A DNA stretch of 64,000 bases, from contig BRKX01000006.1 of the NCBI GenBank assembly GCA_026008535.1, positions 37,870,664-37,934,663 on the forward strand, given 5' to 3'. A model generated the notes under the pieces. It was not told the DNA's origin. It saw only the letters and a list, made by a program, of their open reading frames with translations, and ran no database searches. A program made the translations under genes and the position numbers. The DNA is from Perilla frutescens (Eukaryota > Streptophyta > Magnoliopsida > Lamiales > Lamiaceae). Positions 12,256 to 22,882 of this stretch are shown here, one piece after another. Within the stretch, counting starts at the first letter, position 1. Every line of letters starts with the position of its first letter.

Positions 12256-12488
12256 TTCCCCCCCTGCTGAAAAGAATTCATCCTTGAATTTGGCTCATCA
12301 TCTTGGTCGAATTCATCTACATCAAAGGGAGATAAATCAGCAACGTTAAAAGTGGAGGAACGCTTATACTCACTAGGAAGATCAATGCGATACGCATTGT
12401 CATTGACGCGGCTCAAGACGGTGAATAGACCATCTCCTCTAGGTGAAAGTTTCGACTTCCTTAAGTTGGGAAATTGGCCAGGACCCAA
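12084..12488 (-). pseudogene. outer element: integrase C-terminal tail, runs into U3
   Basis: Continues the pol frame after stops at 12,621 and near 12,587. It contains the SH3-like integrase end (NLRKSKLSPRGDGLFTVLSR, NAYRIDLP, STFNVADLSPF), then an acidic linker. The polypurine tract is translated as SFQQGGND, and the frame continues about 57 codons into the LTR, ending at ITML. Reading through into the LTR is shared with the nested relatives. Confidence 0.8.
12256..12276 (-). promoter_or_regulatory. polypurine tract of the outer element
   Basis: On the - strand it reads TTTTCAGCAGGGGGGGAA immediately before the 3' LTR. It is the plus-strand primer site and is also coding (Phe-Gln-Gln-Gly-Gly-Asn). 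Confidence 0.85.
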
Positions 12489-12620
12489 GTGAATCCAAAC
12501 ACGATCACTGGGTTGGAAGACTACTCTTTTGCGCCGTGTATTACGATTGGCTGCGATCTTGGAGCCTTTGTGCTCGATCCGGGCTCAGACCTTCTCATGC
12601 ATCTCCTTGATAAGATCAGC

Positions 12621-13840
12621 TCACTTCAATCTCTTAACACTTGTTAGATGCTCAACAGGTAAATGAATCAAATCATTAGGTGTTAGTGTATTAAAACCAT
12701 AAACAACCTCAAACGGAGACATGTTAGTAGAAGAATGAATAACACGATTATAAGCAAATTCAGCATAAGGTAAACACTCTTCCCATGATCTCACATTGTT
12801 CTTAATTAAAGATCTAAGCAAAGTACCTAAAGTACGATTCCCAACCTCAGTTTGACCATCGGTTTCTGGATGACATGCAGTAGAAAACAACAGCTTAGTC
12901 CCTAATTTTGCCCATAGAAGTCGCCAAAAATGTCCCAGAAATTTAGAATCCCTATCACTAACAATAGTATGAGGAATCCCATGCAATCTAACAACATGAA
13001 TAAAGAACAAATTGGCTATATGGACAGCATCATCAGTTTTCCTACATGCAATGAAATGCGCCATCTTGGAAAACCTATCAACTACAACAAACACAGAATC
13101 TTTACCCGATCTAGACCTAGGCAATCCCAAAATATAATCCATAGATAAATCAATCCAATGACTAGATGGAGTAGGTAAAGGCATGTACAAACCAAATGGA
13201 TGCGAAGTAGACTTAGACTTATGACAAGTAACACATCTACTACATATGCGTTCAACATCACGTTTCATATGTGGCCAAAAGAAATGCTCATGCAACAAGG
13301 ATAATGTCTTATGCACACCAAAATGTCCCATTAATCCTCCCGCATGCGATTCTAAAATAAGTAGCTCACGCATAGAACAAGTAGGAATGCACAACTTAGA
13401 CTCTCTAAACAAGAATCCATCATGCACATAGAAACCATCAAAAGACTTAGATAAAGTCGAACACTTAGCATAAATAGGACCGAAAAAGTCATCCACTTCA
13501 TACAAGGCTTTCAATGATTCAAATCCAAACATCTTAACATGCATTAGGTTAAGCAACGTGTACCTTCGAGAGAGGGTGTCGGCGACGACGTTATCTTCTC
13601 CTTTCTTGTACTTAATGACGTATGGAAACGACTTGATGAACTCGACCCATCTCGCATGACGCTTGTTCAAGTTGCTTTGACCCTTCAAGTGCTTCAAGCT
13701 CTCATGATTCGTGTGAATAACGAACTCCTTGGGCCATAAATAGTGCTGCCACGTATCCAATGCACGCTTCAAAGCGTATAGGTCCTTATCGTACGTCAAA
13801 TACCTCAAACTGACGCCATTTAGCTTTTCACTGAAGTAAG
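12621..13840 (-). pseudogene. outer element: RNase H and integrase
   Basis: Starts abruptly at the insertion border with YFSEKLNG, then the RNase H stretch TYDKDLYALKRALDTWQHYL and the D in VVADTLSRR. The integrase follows with an intact zinc finger (HAGGLMGHFG ... CSRCVTCHKSK) and the D-D-E core (MDYILGLPR, IVSDRDSKFL, ETDGQTEVGNRT). It ends at a TGA at 12,621 after SVKRLK. The missing 5' half of this domain lies at 28,275-28,508, on the far side of the compound insertion. Confidence 0.9.
13836..13840. repeat. target duplication GTAAG flanking the compound insertion (left)
   Basis: GTAAG precedes the + oriented LTR. The partner at 28,278-28,282 is ATAAG, one mismatch. Both belong to the same RNase H codons of the outer element, which confirms a single target. 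Confidence 0.75.
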
Positions 13841-14853
13841 TGATATGATCCTGAAAAGCCTTAAAGAATTAAATCCGGAGCTATCATTCAAAGTTCCGAA
13901 GATTGTTAGAATGAGGGCCATCAAAGATTGGAAATCAAGATTTGAAGAACAATACATGATGATCAAAATCACACCATGGGATATCATACTTGAAGAAGTT
14001 GAAGATGGAAGTTCGAAGAAACAGTCGGTATGGGCATACTGACCAGATTGCATGAAGACAGTCAGTATGGGCATATTGACTGGGTTGACGTTGGAAATAA
14101 CGTGTGGATTCATCCAATAATAGTCCAACACGTTATTGAAGAGCCCAAGTCTAAAAAGAGGCGAATTTTGAAGGCCCAAAATCAGTTTGGGATTTATCCT
14201 TATCTAGTTAGATTTTTGTTATCTTATTTTTAGTATCTTTTGATTTTATCCTAGTTTGATTAGGATTAGTTTAGGAACGATTTTTATCATCCAAATAGGT
14301 CTAAATTTCGTGCACTCTGTTTAGTATAAATAGGACATCTATTTGTTACATTTAAAGTTAGACAATTGCATGAATACAAGAAGTTATTTCTCTTTTGTCT
14401 CATTGATCTTCTGTTGATCGAAAATCCACCAAACAAATTCTATTGAATTAGAAAACCAATAGTCTTATTCAAGTTCTTCAGGGTACAATCGTGTACTTAG
14501 GAGAATTGTTATCTGGAGAAATTAGACGTGCGCGTTCGAGTTGTTTCAACATGGGTTATCCGATCCTGATTTATCCTTCTACCTTTCATCACCGCCAAAG
14601 TCACCTTCACGACATCCTCCCCCACCATCCGTACCCTACGCAGTCATTCCAGCCACCGTTCGAAGTCATCCAGGAGTCTTAGATCGAGTCTTCATTTTCT
14701 AGTAAGTTCTACGCCTTTCCTGTCCTTTTCTAGTCGAGTCTTTCTTGTTTTTCTCTTTGTTCGTATTGATCCCTTACTTGTCCGACGTTGTTCCGTTCCT
14801 GAAATTCCGCATATTTCATCCGTGTCGTGTCCCATAGGTCCCGGGTCACATCA
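13841..14853 (+). repeat. LTR copy 1 (+ orientation, U3 type alpha)
   Basis: About 1,013 bp, TGATATGATCC to GGGTCACATCA, nearly identical to copy 7 (27,265-28,277) in reverse. The U3 has a 36-bp tandem pair built on GTATGGGCATAC near 14,027 and 14,065. Just downstream, 13 bases of primer site (TAAATTGGTATCA, 14,854-14,866) remain before the sequence diverges. Confidence 0.9.
14325..14333 (+). promoter_or_regulatory. LTR TATA box
   Basis: TATAAATAG in the middle of LTR copy 1, preceding the presumed R region. The same box is found on the - strand in copies 2, 3, 6 and 7 (for example 15,509-15,517). It is the likely RNA start signal of this family. Confidence 0.6.
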
Positions 14854-14866
14854 TAAATTGGTATCA

Positions 14867-14927
14867 ATAAACTGTTACCTACAATTCATAGGTAACACCC
14901 TATGAATTGTTATCCCTCAATGGTGCG
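14867..14927. other. filler with a perfect 12-bp palindrome at an LTR-LTR junction
   Basis: 61 bases not found elsewhere in the family. Arms 14,881-14,892 and 14,899-14,910 (ACAATTCATAGG and its complement) flank a 6-base loop, overlapped by a second pair, GTTACCT/AGGTAAC. It separates two LTRs that face each other. Confidence 0.7.
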
Positions 14928-14982
14928 TTTCGTCCGTGTCGTGTCCCATAGGTCCCAGGATCGAAACCTGGCTCTGATACCA
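14928..14982. other. U5 fragment fused to 33 nt of initiator tRNA-Met
   Basis: 14,928-14,956 is the last part of the LTR U5 in + orientation. At its shared AGGTCCC it passes into 14,950-14,982, which matches the 3' 33 nt of plant initiator tRNA-Met: T arm, T loop ATCGAAA, acceptor strand, terminal CCA. A normal primer site keeps at most 18 nt. The next bases (ATTTA) are the usual gap before LTR copy 2. It is not a tRNA gene because the 5' half is absent and the CCA is encoded. Confidence 0.8.
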
Positions 14983-14987
14983 ATTTA

Positions 14988-16019
14988 TGATGTGACCCGG
15001 GACCTATGGAACATGACACGGACGAAATATGTGGAAGCTTAGGAACGGAACAACGTCGGACAAGTAAGGGATCAATACGAACAAAGAGAAAAACAAGAAA
15101 GACTCGACTAGAAAAGGACACGAAAGGCGTAGAACTTACTAGAAAATGAAGACTCGATCTAAGACTCCTGGATGACTTCGAACGGTGGCTGGAATGATGG
15201 CGTAGGGTATGGATGGTGGCGGAGGACGTTGTGAAGGTGACTTTGGCGGTGATGAAAGGTAGAAGGATAAATCAGGATCGGCGAACCCGTGTTGAAACAA
15301 CTCGAACGCGCATGTCTAATTTCTCCGGATAGCAATTCTCCCAAGTACACGATTGTACCCTGAAGAACTTGAATAAGACTATTCGTTTGCTAATTCAATA
15401 GAATTTGTTTGGTGGATTTTCGATCAACAGAAGATCAATGAGACAAAAGAGAAATAACTTCTTGTATTCATGCAATTGTCTAACTTTTAAATGTAACAAA
15501 TAGATGTCCTATTTATACTAAACATTATGCACGAAATTTAGACCTATTTGGATGATAAAAATCGATCCTAAACTAATCCTAATCAAACTAGGATAAAATC
15601 AAAAGATACCAAAAAATAAGATAACAAAAATCTAACTAGATAAGGATAAATCCCAAACTGATTTTGGGCCTTTAAAATTTGCCTCTTATTGGACTTGGGC
15701 TCTTCAATAACGCGTTGGACTATTATTGGATGAATCCACACGTTATTTCCAACGTCAACCCAGTCAATATGCCCATACCGACTGTCGTCATGCAATCTGG
15801 TCAGTATGCCCATACCGACTGTTTTCATGCCTTCCTTCTTCTTCATCAACGGACAACATAGTGATCAATCTCGAGCTGCCCTTCACTTCATGTATCTCGA
15901 ACTTGTGCCTTATTAAAGCTTGTAGATACGCTTGTAACTTCTTAGCTCGCAAGCGCGTCATTGGACCTCTAAATTGAAGCTCCGGATCATTCTCTTCTTT
16001 GCTTGGCTCATTCTCATCA
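14988..16019 (-). repeat. LTR copy 2 (- orientation, U3 type beta), 3' LTR of the inner gag-pol element
   Basis: 1,032 bp. The U5 end faces copy 1. The U3 start (TGATGAGAATGAGCC at 16,019) lies next to the polypurine tract of the inner element. Its first 150 bases or so encode the tail of pol and differ from the 5' LTR (copy 3), whereas the U3-distal, R and U5 parts match. TATA-like box at about 15,509-15,517. Confidence 0.85.
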
Positions 16020-16040
16020 TTCCCCCCCTGCTGAAAAGAA
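16020..16040 (-). promoter_or_regulatory. polypurine tract of the inner element
   Basis: On the - strand TTCAGCAGGGGGGGAA directly before LTR copy 2. It is the same as in the outer element and is again translated as part of pol. Confidence 0.85.
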
Positions 16041-16079
16041 TTCATCCTCGAATTCACAGGCTCATCATCATCGAACTCA

Positions 16080-16589
16080 TCATCTGCAGAAAAAGGGAAA
16101 TAAGTCAGCAACATTGAATGTAGATGAACACTTGTACTCACCGGGTAAATCAATGCGATATGCATTGTCATTGACTCGACTCAACACGGTGAATGGTCTA
16201 TCTCCTGTGGGCATCAATTTTGATTTTCTTAAGTTAGGAAACCGTCCGGGACTCAAATGAATCCAAACGCGATCTCCGGGCTGAAAGATCATCGGTTTGC
16301 ACCGTTTGTTCTTTTGGACGGCATTGCGTGCGCCAACTGCCTCAATACGAGCACGTATTTTCTCATGTATCTCCTTCACTTGATCCGCTCTTCTTGTACC
16401 TTTAACACTTATTAGATGCTCAACAGGTAAAGGCAAAAGATCAGTAGGCGTTAGCGGATTAAAACCATAAACAACCTCGAATGGGGACATATTAGTAGAT
16501 GAATGCACAACCCGATTGTAAGAAAATTCAGCATATGGCAAACAATATTTCCACGATTTCAAGTTGTTTTTAACTAAAGCACGTAGCAA
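16080..16589 (-). pseudogene. inner element: end of integrase
   Basis: Same frame as the preceding 764-codon ORF, after a TAA at 16,634-16,632 that hits the codon following ACHP, just before the NGQTEV motif with the catalytic Glu. It contains the rest of the core (YAEFSYNRVVHSSTNMSPFE) and the SH3-like end (PGDRVWIHL, NLRKSKLMPTGDRPFTVLSR). A frame slip near 16,085 (PFFCR) precedes the coding tail that continues in another frame through the polypurine tract into LTR copy 2 (NSRMNSFQQGGND, RLRAKKLQAYLQAL). Confidence 0.85.
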
Positions 16590-16631
16590 AGTACCTAAAG
16601 TGTGATTAACTACTTCAGTTTGTCCATTAGT

Positions 16632-18926
16632 TTATGGATGACATGCAGTAGAAAACAACAATTTGGTACCTAATTTTCCCCATAAAACTCGCCAGAAATG
16701 TGCAAGAAACTTAGAATCCCTATCACTAACAATAATTCTAGGTATTCCATGCAAACGTACAACATGCACAAAAAACAAGTTGGCGATATGAACAGCATCA
16801 TCGGTTTTCCTACAAGCTATGAAATGTGCCATCTTGGAAAACCTATCAACAACTATAAAAATACTATCTCGACCAGATCTAGACCGTGGTAAACCCAGAA
16901 TAAAATCCATAGATAAATCAATCCACAGGGAAGAAGGGGCTGGAAGAGGAGTATATAAACCAAAAGGATATGAAGTAGACTTAGATTTTCGATAAACAAT
17001 ACATCTAACACACACATCCTCAACATCATGTCTCATATGCGGCCAATAAAAGTGTTCATGCAGCAAGTCTAATGTTTTCGACACACCAAAGTGACCCATT
17101 AAACCTCCCGCATGCGACTCTAAAATCAACAGCTCACGCATAGAAGACTTAGGAACACACAAACAAGAACCCTTGAACAGAAACCCATCATGCATGAAAA
17201 ATCCATCTCGAGCCTTACCAAGTTTCGAACATGCTTCATATATAGGTGCAAAAAATAGGTCTAATGCATATAAGCCCTTAATGTGATCAAATCCCAACAG
17301 TTTAGCATGCATTAAGTTCAAGAGAACGTACCTTCGTGAAAGTGCATCGGCCACCACGTTTTCAGAGCCTTTCTTGTACTTGATGACGTACGAAAAGGAC
17401 TCGATGAACTCTACCCAACGTGCATGCCGTTTATTCAGATTTTGTTGGCCCTTTAAATGCTTCAAGCTCTCGTGATCCGTGTGAATCAGGAACTCCTTTG
17501 GCCATAGATAGTGCTGCCACGTCTCCAAAGCTCTCTTCAATGCGTACAACTCCTTATCATAAGTAGAATAATGAAGAGCTGCATCATTGAGCTTTTCACT
17601 GAAGTAGGCGACTGGACGCCGTTCCTGCATTAAAACAACACCAATCCCTTTGCCCGATGCATCACATTGAATCTCAAAAGTTTTATTGAAGTCCGGTAAA
17701 GCAAGAACAGGTGCATTGCATAAACATGTTTTTAAAGTGTTAAACGCATGCTCTTGAACAGGACCCCATTCAAATTTGCGATCCTTCTTACTTAGCTCAG
17801 TAAGAGGCGCAACAATGCTGGAAAAATCGCGCACAAAGCGACGATAAAAGCTAGCAAGTCCATGAAAGGACCTCACATCAGACGCCGATTTAGGAGTCGG
17901 CCATTCCTCAATCGCCTTGATTTTGGAACGGTCTACTTCTATACCGCGTTCACTCACAACCAAGCCAATAAATATAACTTCATTTATGCAGAAAGAACAC
18001 TTAGACAGATTACCATACAATTTCGTAGATCTCAAAATCTCAAAAACATGTCTAAGGTGCTGCAAGTGTGTAGGTGGCGTGTCACTATAAATCAATATAT
18101 CATCAAAATATACAACCACATACTTTCCAATCACTTCATGCAAAATATGATTCATCAAGCGCATAAATGTGCTCGGTGCATTAGTGAGATTGAAAGGCAT
18201 AACAAGCCACTCATATAAACCATGCTTTGTCTTAAATGCAGTTTTCCACTCATCCCCCTCTTGCATACGAACTTGAAAATAGCCAGATCGTAAATCAATT
18301 TTCGAAAATATGCATGCTCCAGACAACTCATCTAGCATATCATCTAACCTAGGGATTGGAAAATGATACTTTACCGTGATTTTATTGATTGCTCGGCAAT
18401 GCATGCACATACGCCATTCATTGTTCTTCTTTGGCACCAAAATGACCGGAACGGCGCAGGGGCTCAAACTCTCACGGATTTGCTTCTTCTCCAACAGCTC
18501 TTTCACTTGCCTATCTATCTCTTTGGTCTCATCAGGGGACGTGCGATAGGCTGGTCGGTTCGGAAGGACTGTTCCGGGCATGAAATCGATCTGGTGCTCG
18601 ATCCCGCGAACTGGAGGGAGGCCGCCAGGTATCTCCTCGGGGAATACATCTTGAAACTCATCTAATAAGGGCTGCACATCACTAGACAATGACTCGTTAG
18701 TAGCACTGCTCTTATAAGCAAGTAAGACAAGAGGCATACCTGCTTTGACGGCTTTTTGGACTCCTTTTGCTGAAATAAACAAGCTCTGAGTATGAGGCTT
18801 GTTTGTACTTGACTTGGACGACTTTCCTACAGCTTTGGGGTTGTCATTAGGTTGTGTTGGAGGTGAAGGGATGGCGGCATTGGGCTGAGTACCGGTCAGT
18901 ATGCCCATACCGTCTGTCTTGGGCAT
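16632..18926 (-). pseudogene. inner element: reverse transcriptase, RNase H, integrase
   Basis: 764 codons open, the longest frame in the window. In order: protease-RT linker, RT (NEWRMCMHCRAINKITVKYH; KIDLRSGYFQVRM with the first Asp; VVVYFDDILIYS with the DD pair), connection (RSFHGLASFYRRFV), RNase H (IQCDASGKGIGVVLMQ, ALKRALETWQHYL, VVADALSRR), and integrase through IVSDRDSKFL and FSTACHP. The integrase zinc finger is damaged: the last Cys is Tyr (CIVYRKSK, against CVTCHKSK in the outer element), a TGT to TAT change. It stops at TAA before the catalytic Glu. The frame is otherwise in good order, so this copy is young. The stop at 18,966 separates it from the protease. Confidence 0.9.
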
Positions 18927-18965
18927 ACCGTCGATTGGTGTCTTCGGAGCCCGTTTTGCGGCTTC

Positions 18966-19382
18966 TTACCTCTCCTTCTCTTCTTTAAACTTCTCTTGCA
19001 TGCGTTGCTGATCCATAGCAACGGCTTTGGGTGACAACGGCTTCAAGGTGCTGCGTTGGCCATCAATTTTGACAGTGTAGGTATTGGCTCGTCCGTCGTG
19101 GACTACACGTCGATCAAACTGCCAAGGTCTTCCCAACAACAAATGTGCAACATCCATAGGGATGACGTCGCACAAAACAGAGTCAGAAAACTTATGGATT
19201 GAGAACGAGACACTTACCTGGTGAACCACACGGATCTCGCCTCGGTTTGTAAGCCACTGAAGTCTGTATGGGCTCGGATGTTGCTTCACTGGGAGACCAA
19301 GCTTCTCAACTGCATATTGACTAATGGCGTTGGTGACACTGCCACTGTCAATGATCATAGAGCACGTGTGACCTTGAATCAC
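18966..19382 (-). pseudogene. inner element: aspartic protease
   Basis: 138 codons with the active site MIIDSGSVTNAIS (Asp-Ser-Gly) and the second hydrophobic-Gly block LLLGRPWQFDR. It is in frame with gag upstream, apart from a TAA at 19,421-19,419, and with RT downstream, apart from a TAA at 18,968-18,966. It would cut the Gag-Pol polyprotein. Confidence 0.85.
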
Positions 19383-19418
19383 AGCACGAGTGTAGAAAAT
19401 ATTTTCCCGTTGGTGCTC

Positions 19419-20980
19419 TTAATCTTCCTCTCGAATGATGGTCAAACTCCGGATGGTGACTAAACTGACTTGTTGAACTTCCGGATCAATTTCAGCAGAT
19501 TTGGCATCATCTTGGCTCGACTTCTCATGGGATCTGTCGACCTCTGGCTCATCTTCATCCTCACTGGCTGACTCAACTTCGTTTGACTCCGTCAAGTATA
19601 GAACACGCCTGTTTGGACACTGAGCTTGAAAGTGGCCCCAACCTTGACATTTGTGACATTGAACGTCACGAGCTTGTGTAGGGGCTGTGGGAATCGAACT
19701 CCCTTGATTTGGCCGTGTGGGGGCCGGTCTCGGTGGTGTAGACTCGGGTCTACGACTGGGCTGCGGTGCAGTGCGATCAAAACGTTGAACGGGCTGTTCT
19801 GGAGCACCCTTGGACCGTGTAGGGTCGGATGGGGCTGTAGGAGGCATACCTCGGGGCCAAGATTGGCGTGGAGGGGCTGAACTACTCACGGTCTTCCTCC
19901 GGCCATCTTTGAGCTGCCGTTCAACTTTCGATGCGTAGTGTACCATCTCTTCGATGGTAGAGAAATCACGCAACTCGACCTCACAAGTGATGTCTGGATG
20001 CATTCCTTCGATGTACCGGATGATGGTAGCATCTATGGACTCCTCTTTTCCAATGCGAATCATGGTCGTCTCGAGTTCTTTATGATACTCCTCAATGGTG
20101 CGATTTCCTTGCCGAATTGCATTCAGCTTTTTTTCCAAGTCTCGTCATAATGAACGGAAACAAATCGGTCTCGCATCACATCCTTCATCTCTTGCCAAGT
20201 GTCGATCAAAGGCCATCTATCACGACGGCATCGTTTTTGTTGATGATCGAACCATGTCGCTGCATAGCCTCTGAACTCCACTGCAGCGAGCTGCACCTTC
20301 TTGACTTCGGGAAAGTTGTAGCACTCGAATATTTTGTCTACCTTATGTTCCCAATCAAGGTAAAGATCAGGATCATAAAGGCCTTCGAATTCCGGGATGC
20401 TCGTATTAATCTTATTCAGCAATGTTTCGGCATCTCCGTATCAGGGTCGTTCATTCCGAACTGCACGATGCTGGGGACCATAGGGTCGGTGTGCATCTCT
20501 TCTTGGAGGCACAAATCCAGCTTCCTCTTCAAGTTCAGGGTCGAACTCGAACTCGTCAAACTCAGGTGGATCTAGCTGAATTCTGGGAGCTGGAGGCGCA
20601 TTAAGGGCTGCGTTTCTCCGTTGTACATTCAGATGTACGGCTCCGGTGTTATCTCCTTGAACTGCGCCAGTTGCTGCAGTGGTTGCAGTAGTGGCGGCGT
20701 TTCCTTGCACTGTGGGAGCTGCAGTTGACTGAGTTTTGAGGGACTCAATCTGCTCCGTGAGTTTGGCCAAGCCATCGGCCATACGGTTCTCAAATTCGCG
20801 CTGCATGCGCATCATATGCTGAGACAGTGCATCAAAATGGTATTTGGAGTCTTTGGCGTCCCACTGATTTTCAGCGGTGTAGGACGTCTTCTCCATTGCA
20901 TGGGACGATTTGGGATCGTCCAAAGGGGGTGTTTGTTGACCTCCTTTAGTATTCGATGGTTTGGTGTTCTTCGGATTCAT
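19419..20980 (-). pseudogene. inner element: Gag with zinc knuckle
   Basis: Start chosen at the ATG at 20,980 (MNPKNTKPSN). Pieces 20,980-20,441, 20,422-20,123 and 20,138-19,419. The first break is a TGA after VRNERP, the second a one-base loss in an A-run near 20,131. Capsid-like core: IPEFEGLYDPDLYLDWE, FRGYAATWF, TWQEMKDVMRDRF, EEYHKELE. CCHC zinc knuckle CHKCQGWGHFQAQC, then an acidic end. It would package the element RNA. Confidence 0.85.
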
Positions 20981-21774
20981 TGTACCTGCACAGACGAACA
21001 AACGCGAAGAAATAAAGGCTGTACCTCACAATCCTCACAAACGCTCGTGTTTAAGCACTCTTGATTTTTTCACTCGTGTATATCTCTCAAATGATGTGGT
21101 GCACGTGCGGAGTGAAAATTTGGGGGTTGGTTGATCGAAAAATTCAGCAGCTTCTCTTGACTGGCTCCTCTGGGTCTTCTTCAAGCTCCAACGGATAAAA
21201 TCAAGCCGGAAGGTTGCTAAGAGTAGAAGTAGGCATGTGGAATGAGTAATTCAAGTAGATGGTGTATATGGACCACGGGTGTATGGGTGTACGGGTGTAT
21301 GGACTATGTGGTGTATAGGGTGAACCAGGTGTGGGTGTAGATGGACTGAAATTTTCGAACCCTACAGATGCTAGGAATCGAAAATAATGGATGAGGATGG
21401 AAGATTTTGAATAGATATGGATTAAGATGGAAGGAAATCTAAACAAAGAAATAAATCTAGTAGATAAGGAAAAAGACTTTTGGATGTGTTTGACCAATGT
21501 GAACACAATCTAAAAATCCCTAAATATATGGAAACAAATCTAAAAACAAGGAAATTAAATCAATAACACAAGAATTAAATTGAATTTTTCTTTTTTATAA
21601 ACAATTTTTTTTTTCTGCTGTATGGATTCGATCCCTCTGCTCTTTTCTTCTTCTTTTTTATTCAATGAATATGCAAGTATTACAACTCAAAAGACTCAAA
21701 ACGATAAGACGAACAAAAAACAACGTATTGAACCACGAACGATAGAAACCGACCTGGCTCTTGATACCAATTTA
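20981..21774 (-). other. inner element: 5' leader and iMet primer site
   Basis: Between gag and LTR copy 3. It holds a run of GGTGTACGG-like short repeats (about 21,255-21,345), poly-T tracts, a hairpin-forming T-arm-like motif at 21,622-21,636, and the primer site at 21,753-21,769, which matches the iMet tRNA end except for one extra T. Confidence 0.75.
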
Positions 21775-22873
21775 TGATGTGACCCGGGACCTATGGAATA
21801 TGACATGGACGAAATATGCAGAATCAATACGAATAAAGAGAAAACAAGAAAGACAAGGCTGGAAACGAACAAGACTCGAACAAATAAAGAACTTACTAGA
21901 AAACGTAGACACGAACTAGGACTCGATTGTTGACACAAACGACACCCTTGGATGGCTGGAACTCGGTGGTGGTGGTTGAAATCACGGCGAACGATGGTGG
22001 TGGAAGGAATCTCGGCGGCGTTGGAAGGTAGAAGGATAAATCAGGATCGGCGAACCCGTGTTGTAACAACTCGAACGCGCACGACTAATTCTCCGGATAG
22101 CAATTCTCCCAAGTACTTAATATACCCTGAAGAACTTGAATAAGACTATTGTATTGCTAGAACAATAGAATTGTAGGTAAATATTTGATCAACCAAAGGA
22201 TCGTGAGACAGATTGAGAATAACTCTTTATTTCTTGCAATTGTCTAACTTTAAATGTAACAAATAGATGTCCTATTTATACTAAACATTATGCATGAAAT
22301 TTAAACTTATTTGGATGATAAAAATCGATCCTAAACTAAACCTAATCAAACTAGGATAAAATCAAAAGATACCAAAAATAAGATAACAAAAATCTAACTA
22401 GATAAGGATAAATCCCAAACTGATTTTGGGCCTTCTAAAATTCGTCTCTTATTGGACTTGGGCTCTTCAATAACGTGTTGGACTATTATTGGATGAATCC
22501 ACACGTTATTTCCAACGTCAACCCAGTCAGTATGCCCATACCGACTGTCTTCATGCAATCTGGTCAGTATGCCCATACCGACTGTCTTCATAGCTTCCTT
22601 CTTCTTCATCAACAGACAACATAGTGATCCATCTCGGGCTGCTCTTCATATTCGAATTTATGTTTGTCTTGTTCTTCAAATCTTGATCTCCAATCTTTAA
22701 TCTTGAACAAGACAACAATCTTGGGGCTGCTCTCAACTCCTTCTTCATCTTCAAACTTCTTACATACAAATGCTTGGAAATATCCTTGCAATTTTATGGC
22801 TCGAAGTCGTGCAATTGGATCTCGTAATTGCAGCTCCGGGTTTGGTTTTTCAAGGCTTTTCGTGGTCATATCA
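21775..22873 (-). repeat. LTR copy 3 (- orientation, U3 type gamma), 5' LTR of the inner gag-pol element
   Basis: 1,099 bp, starting TGATATGACCACGAAAAGCC on the - strand at 22,873. U3 encodes a pol-like tail (IARLRAIKLQGYFQAFV). It differs from copy 2 in the first part of U3, so the two LTRs of the inner element were not made in one ordinary transposition. The usual two GTATGCCCATAC motifs are present at about 22,530 and 22,567. Confidence 0.85.
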
Positions 22874-22882
22874 TTCAATTTA
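22874..22882. other. 9-base remnant between two tandem LTRs
   Basis: On the - strand TAAATTGAA, the start of the spacer and primer site that follows every LTR of this family, cut short before LTR copy 3 begins. Confidence 0.6.

Noticed and set aside
14950..14982. tRNA-Met gene
   Set aside because: Only the 3' 33 nt are present, the CCA is encoded in the DNA, and no anticodon or D arm exists. It is derived from a retroelement primer.
14988..22873. Inner gag-pol unit as a simple complete retrotransposon with its own target duplication
   Set aside because: The flanks differ (ATTTA against TTCAA) and its two LTRs have different U3 starts, so it is described as part of the compound insertion.
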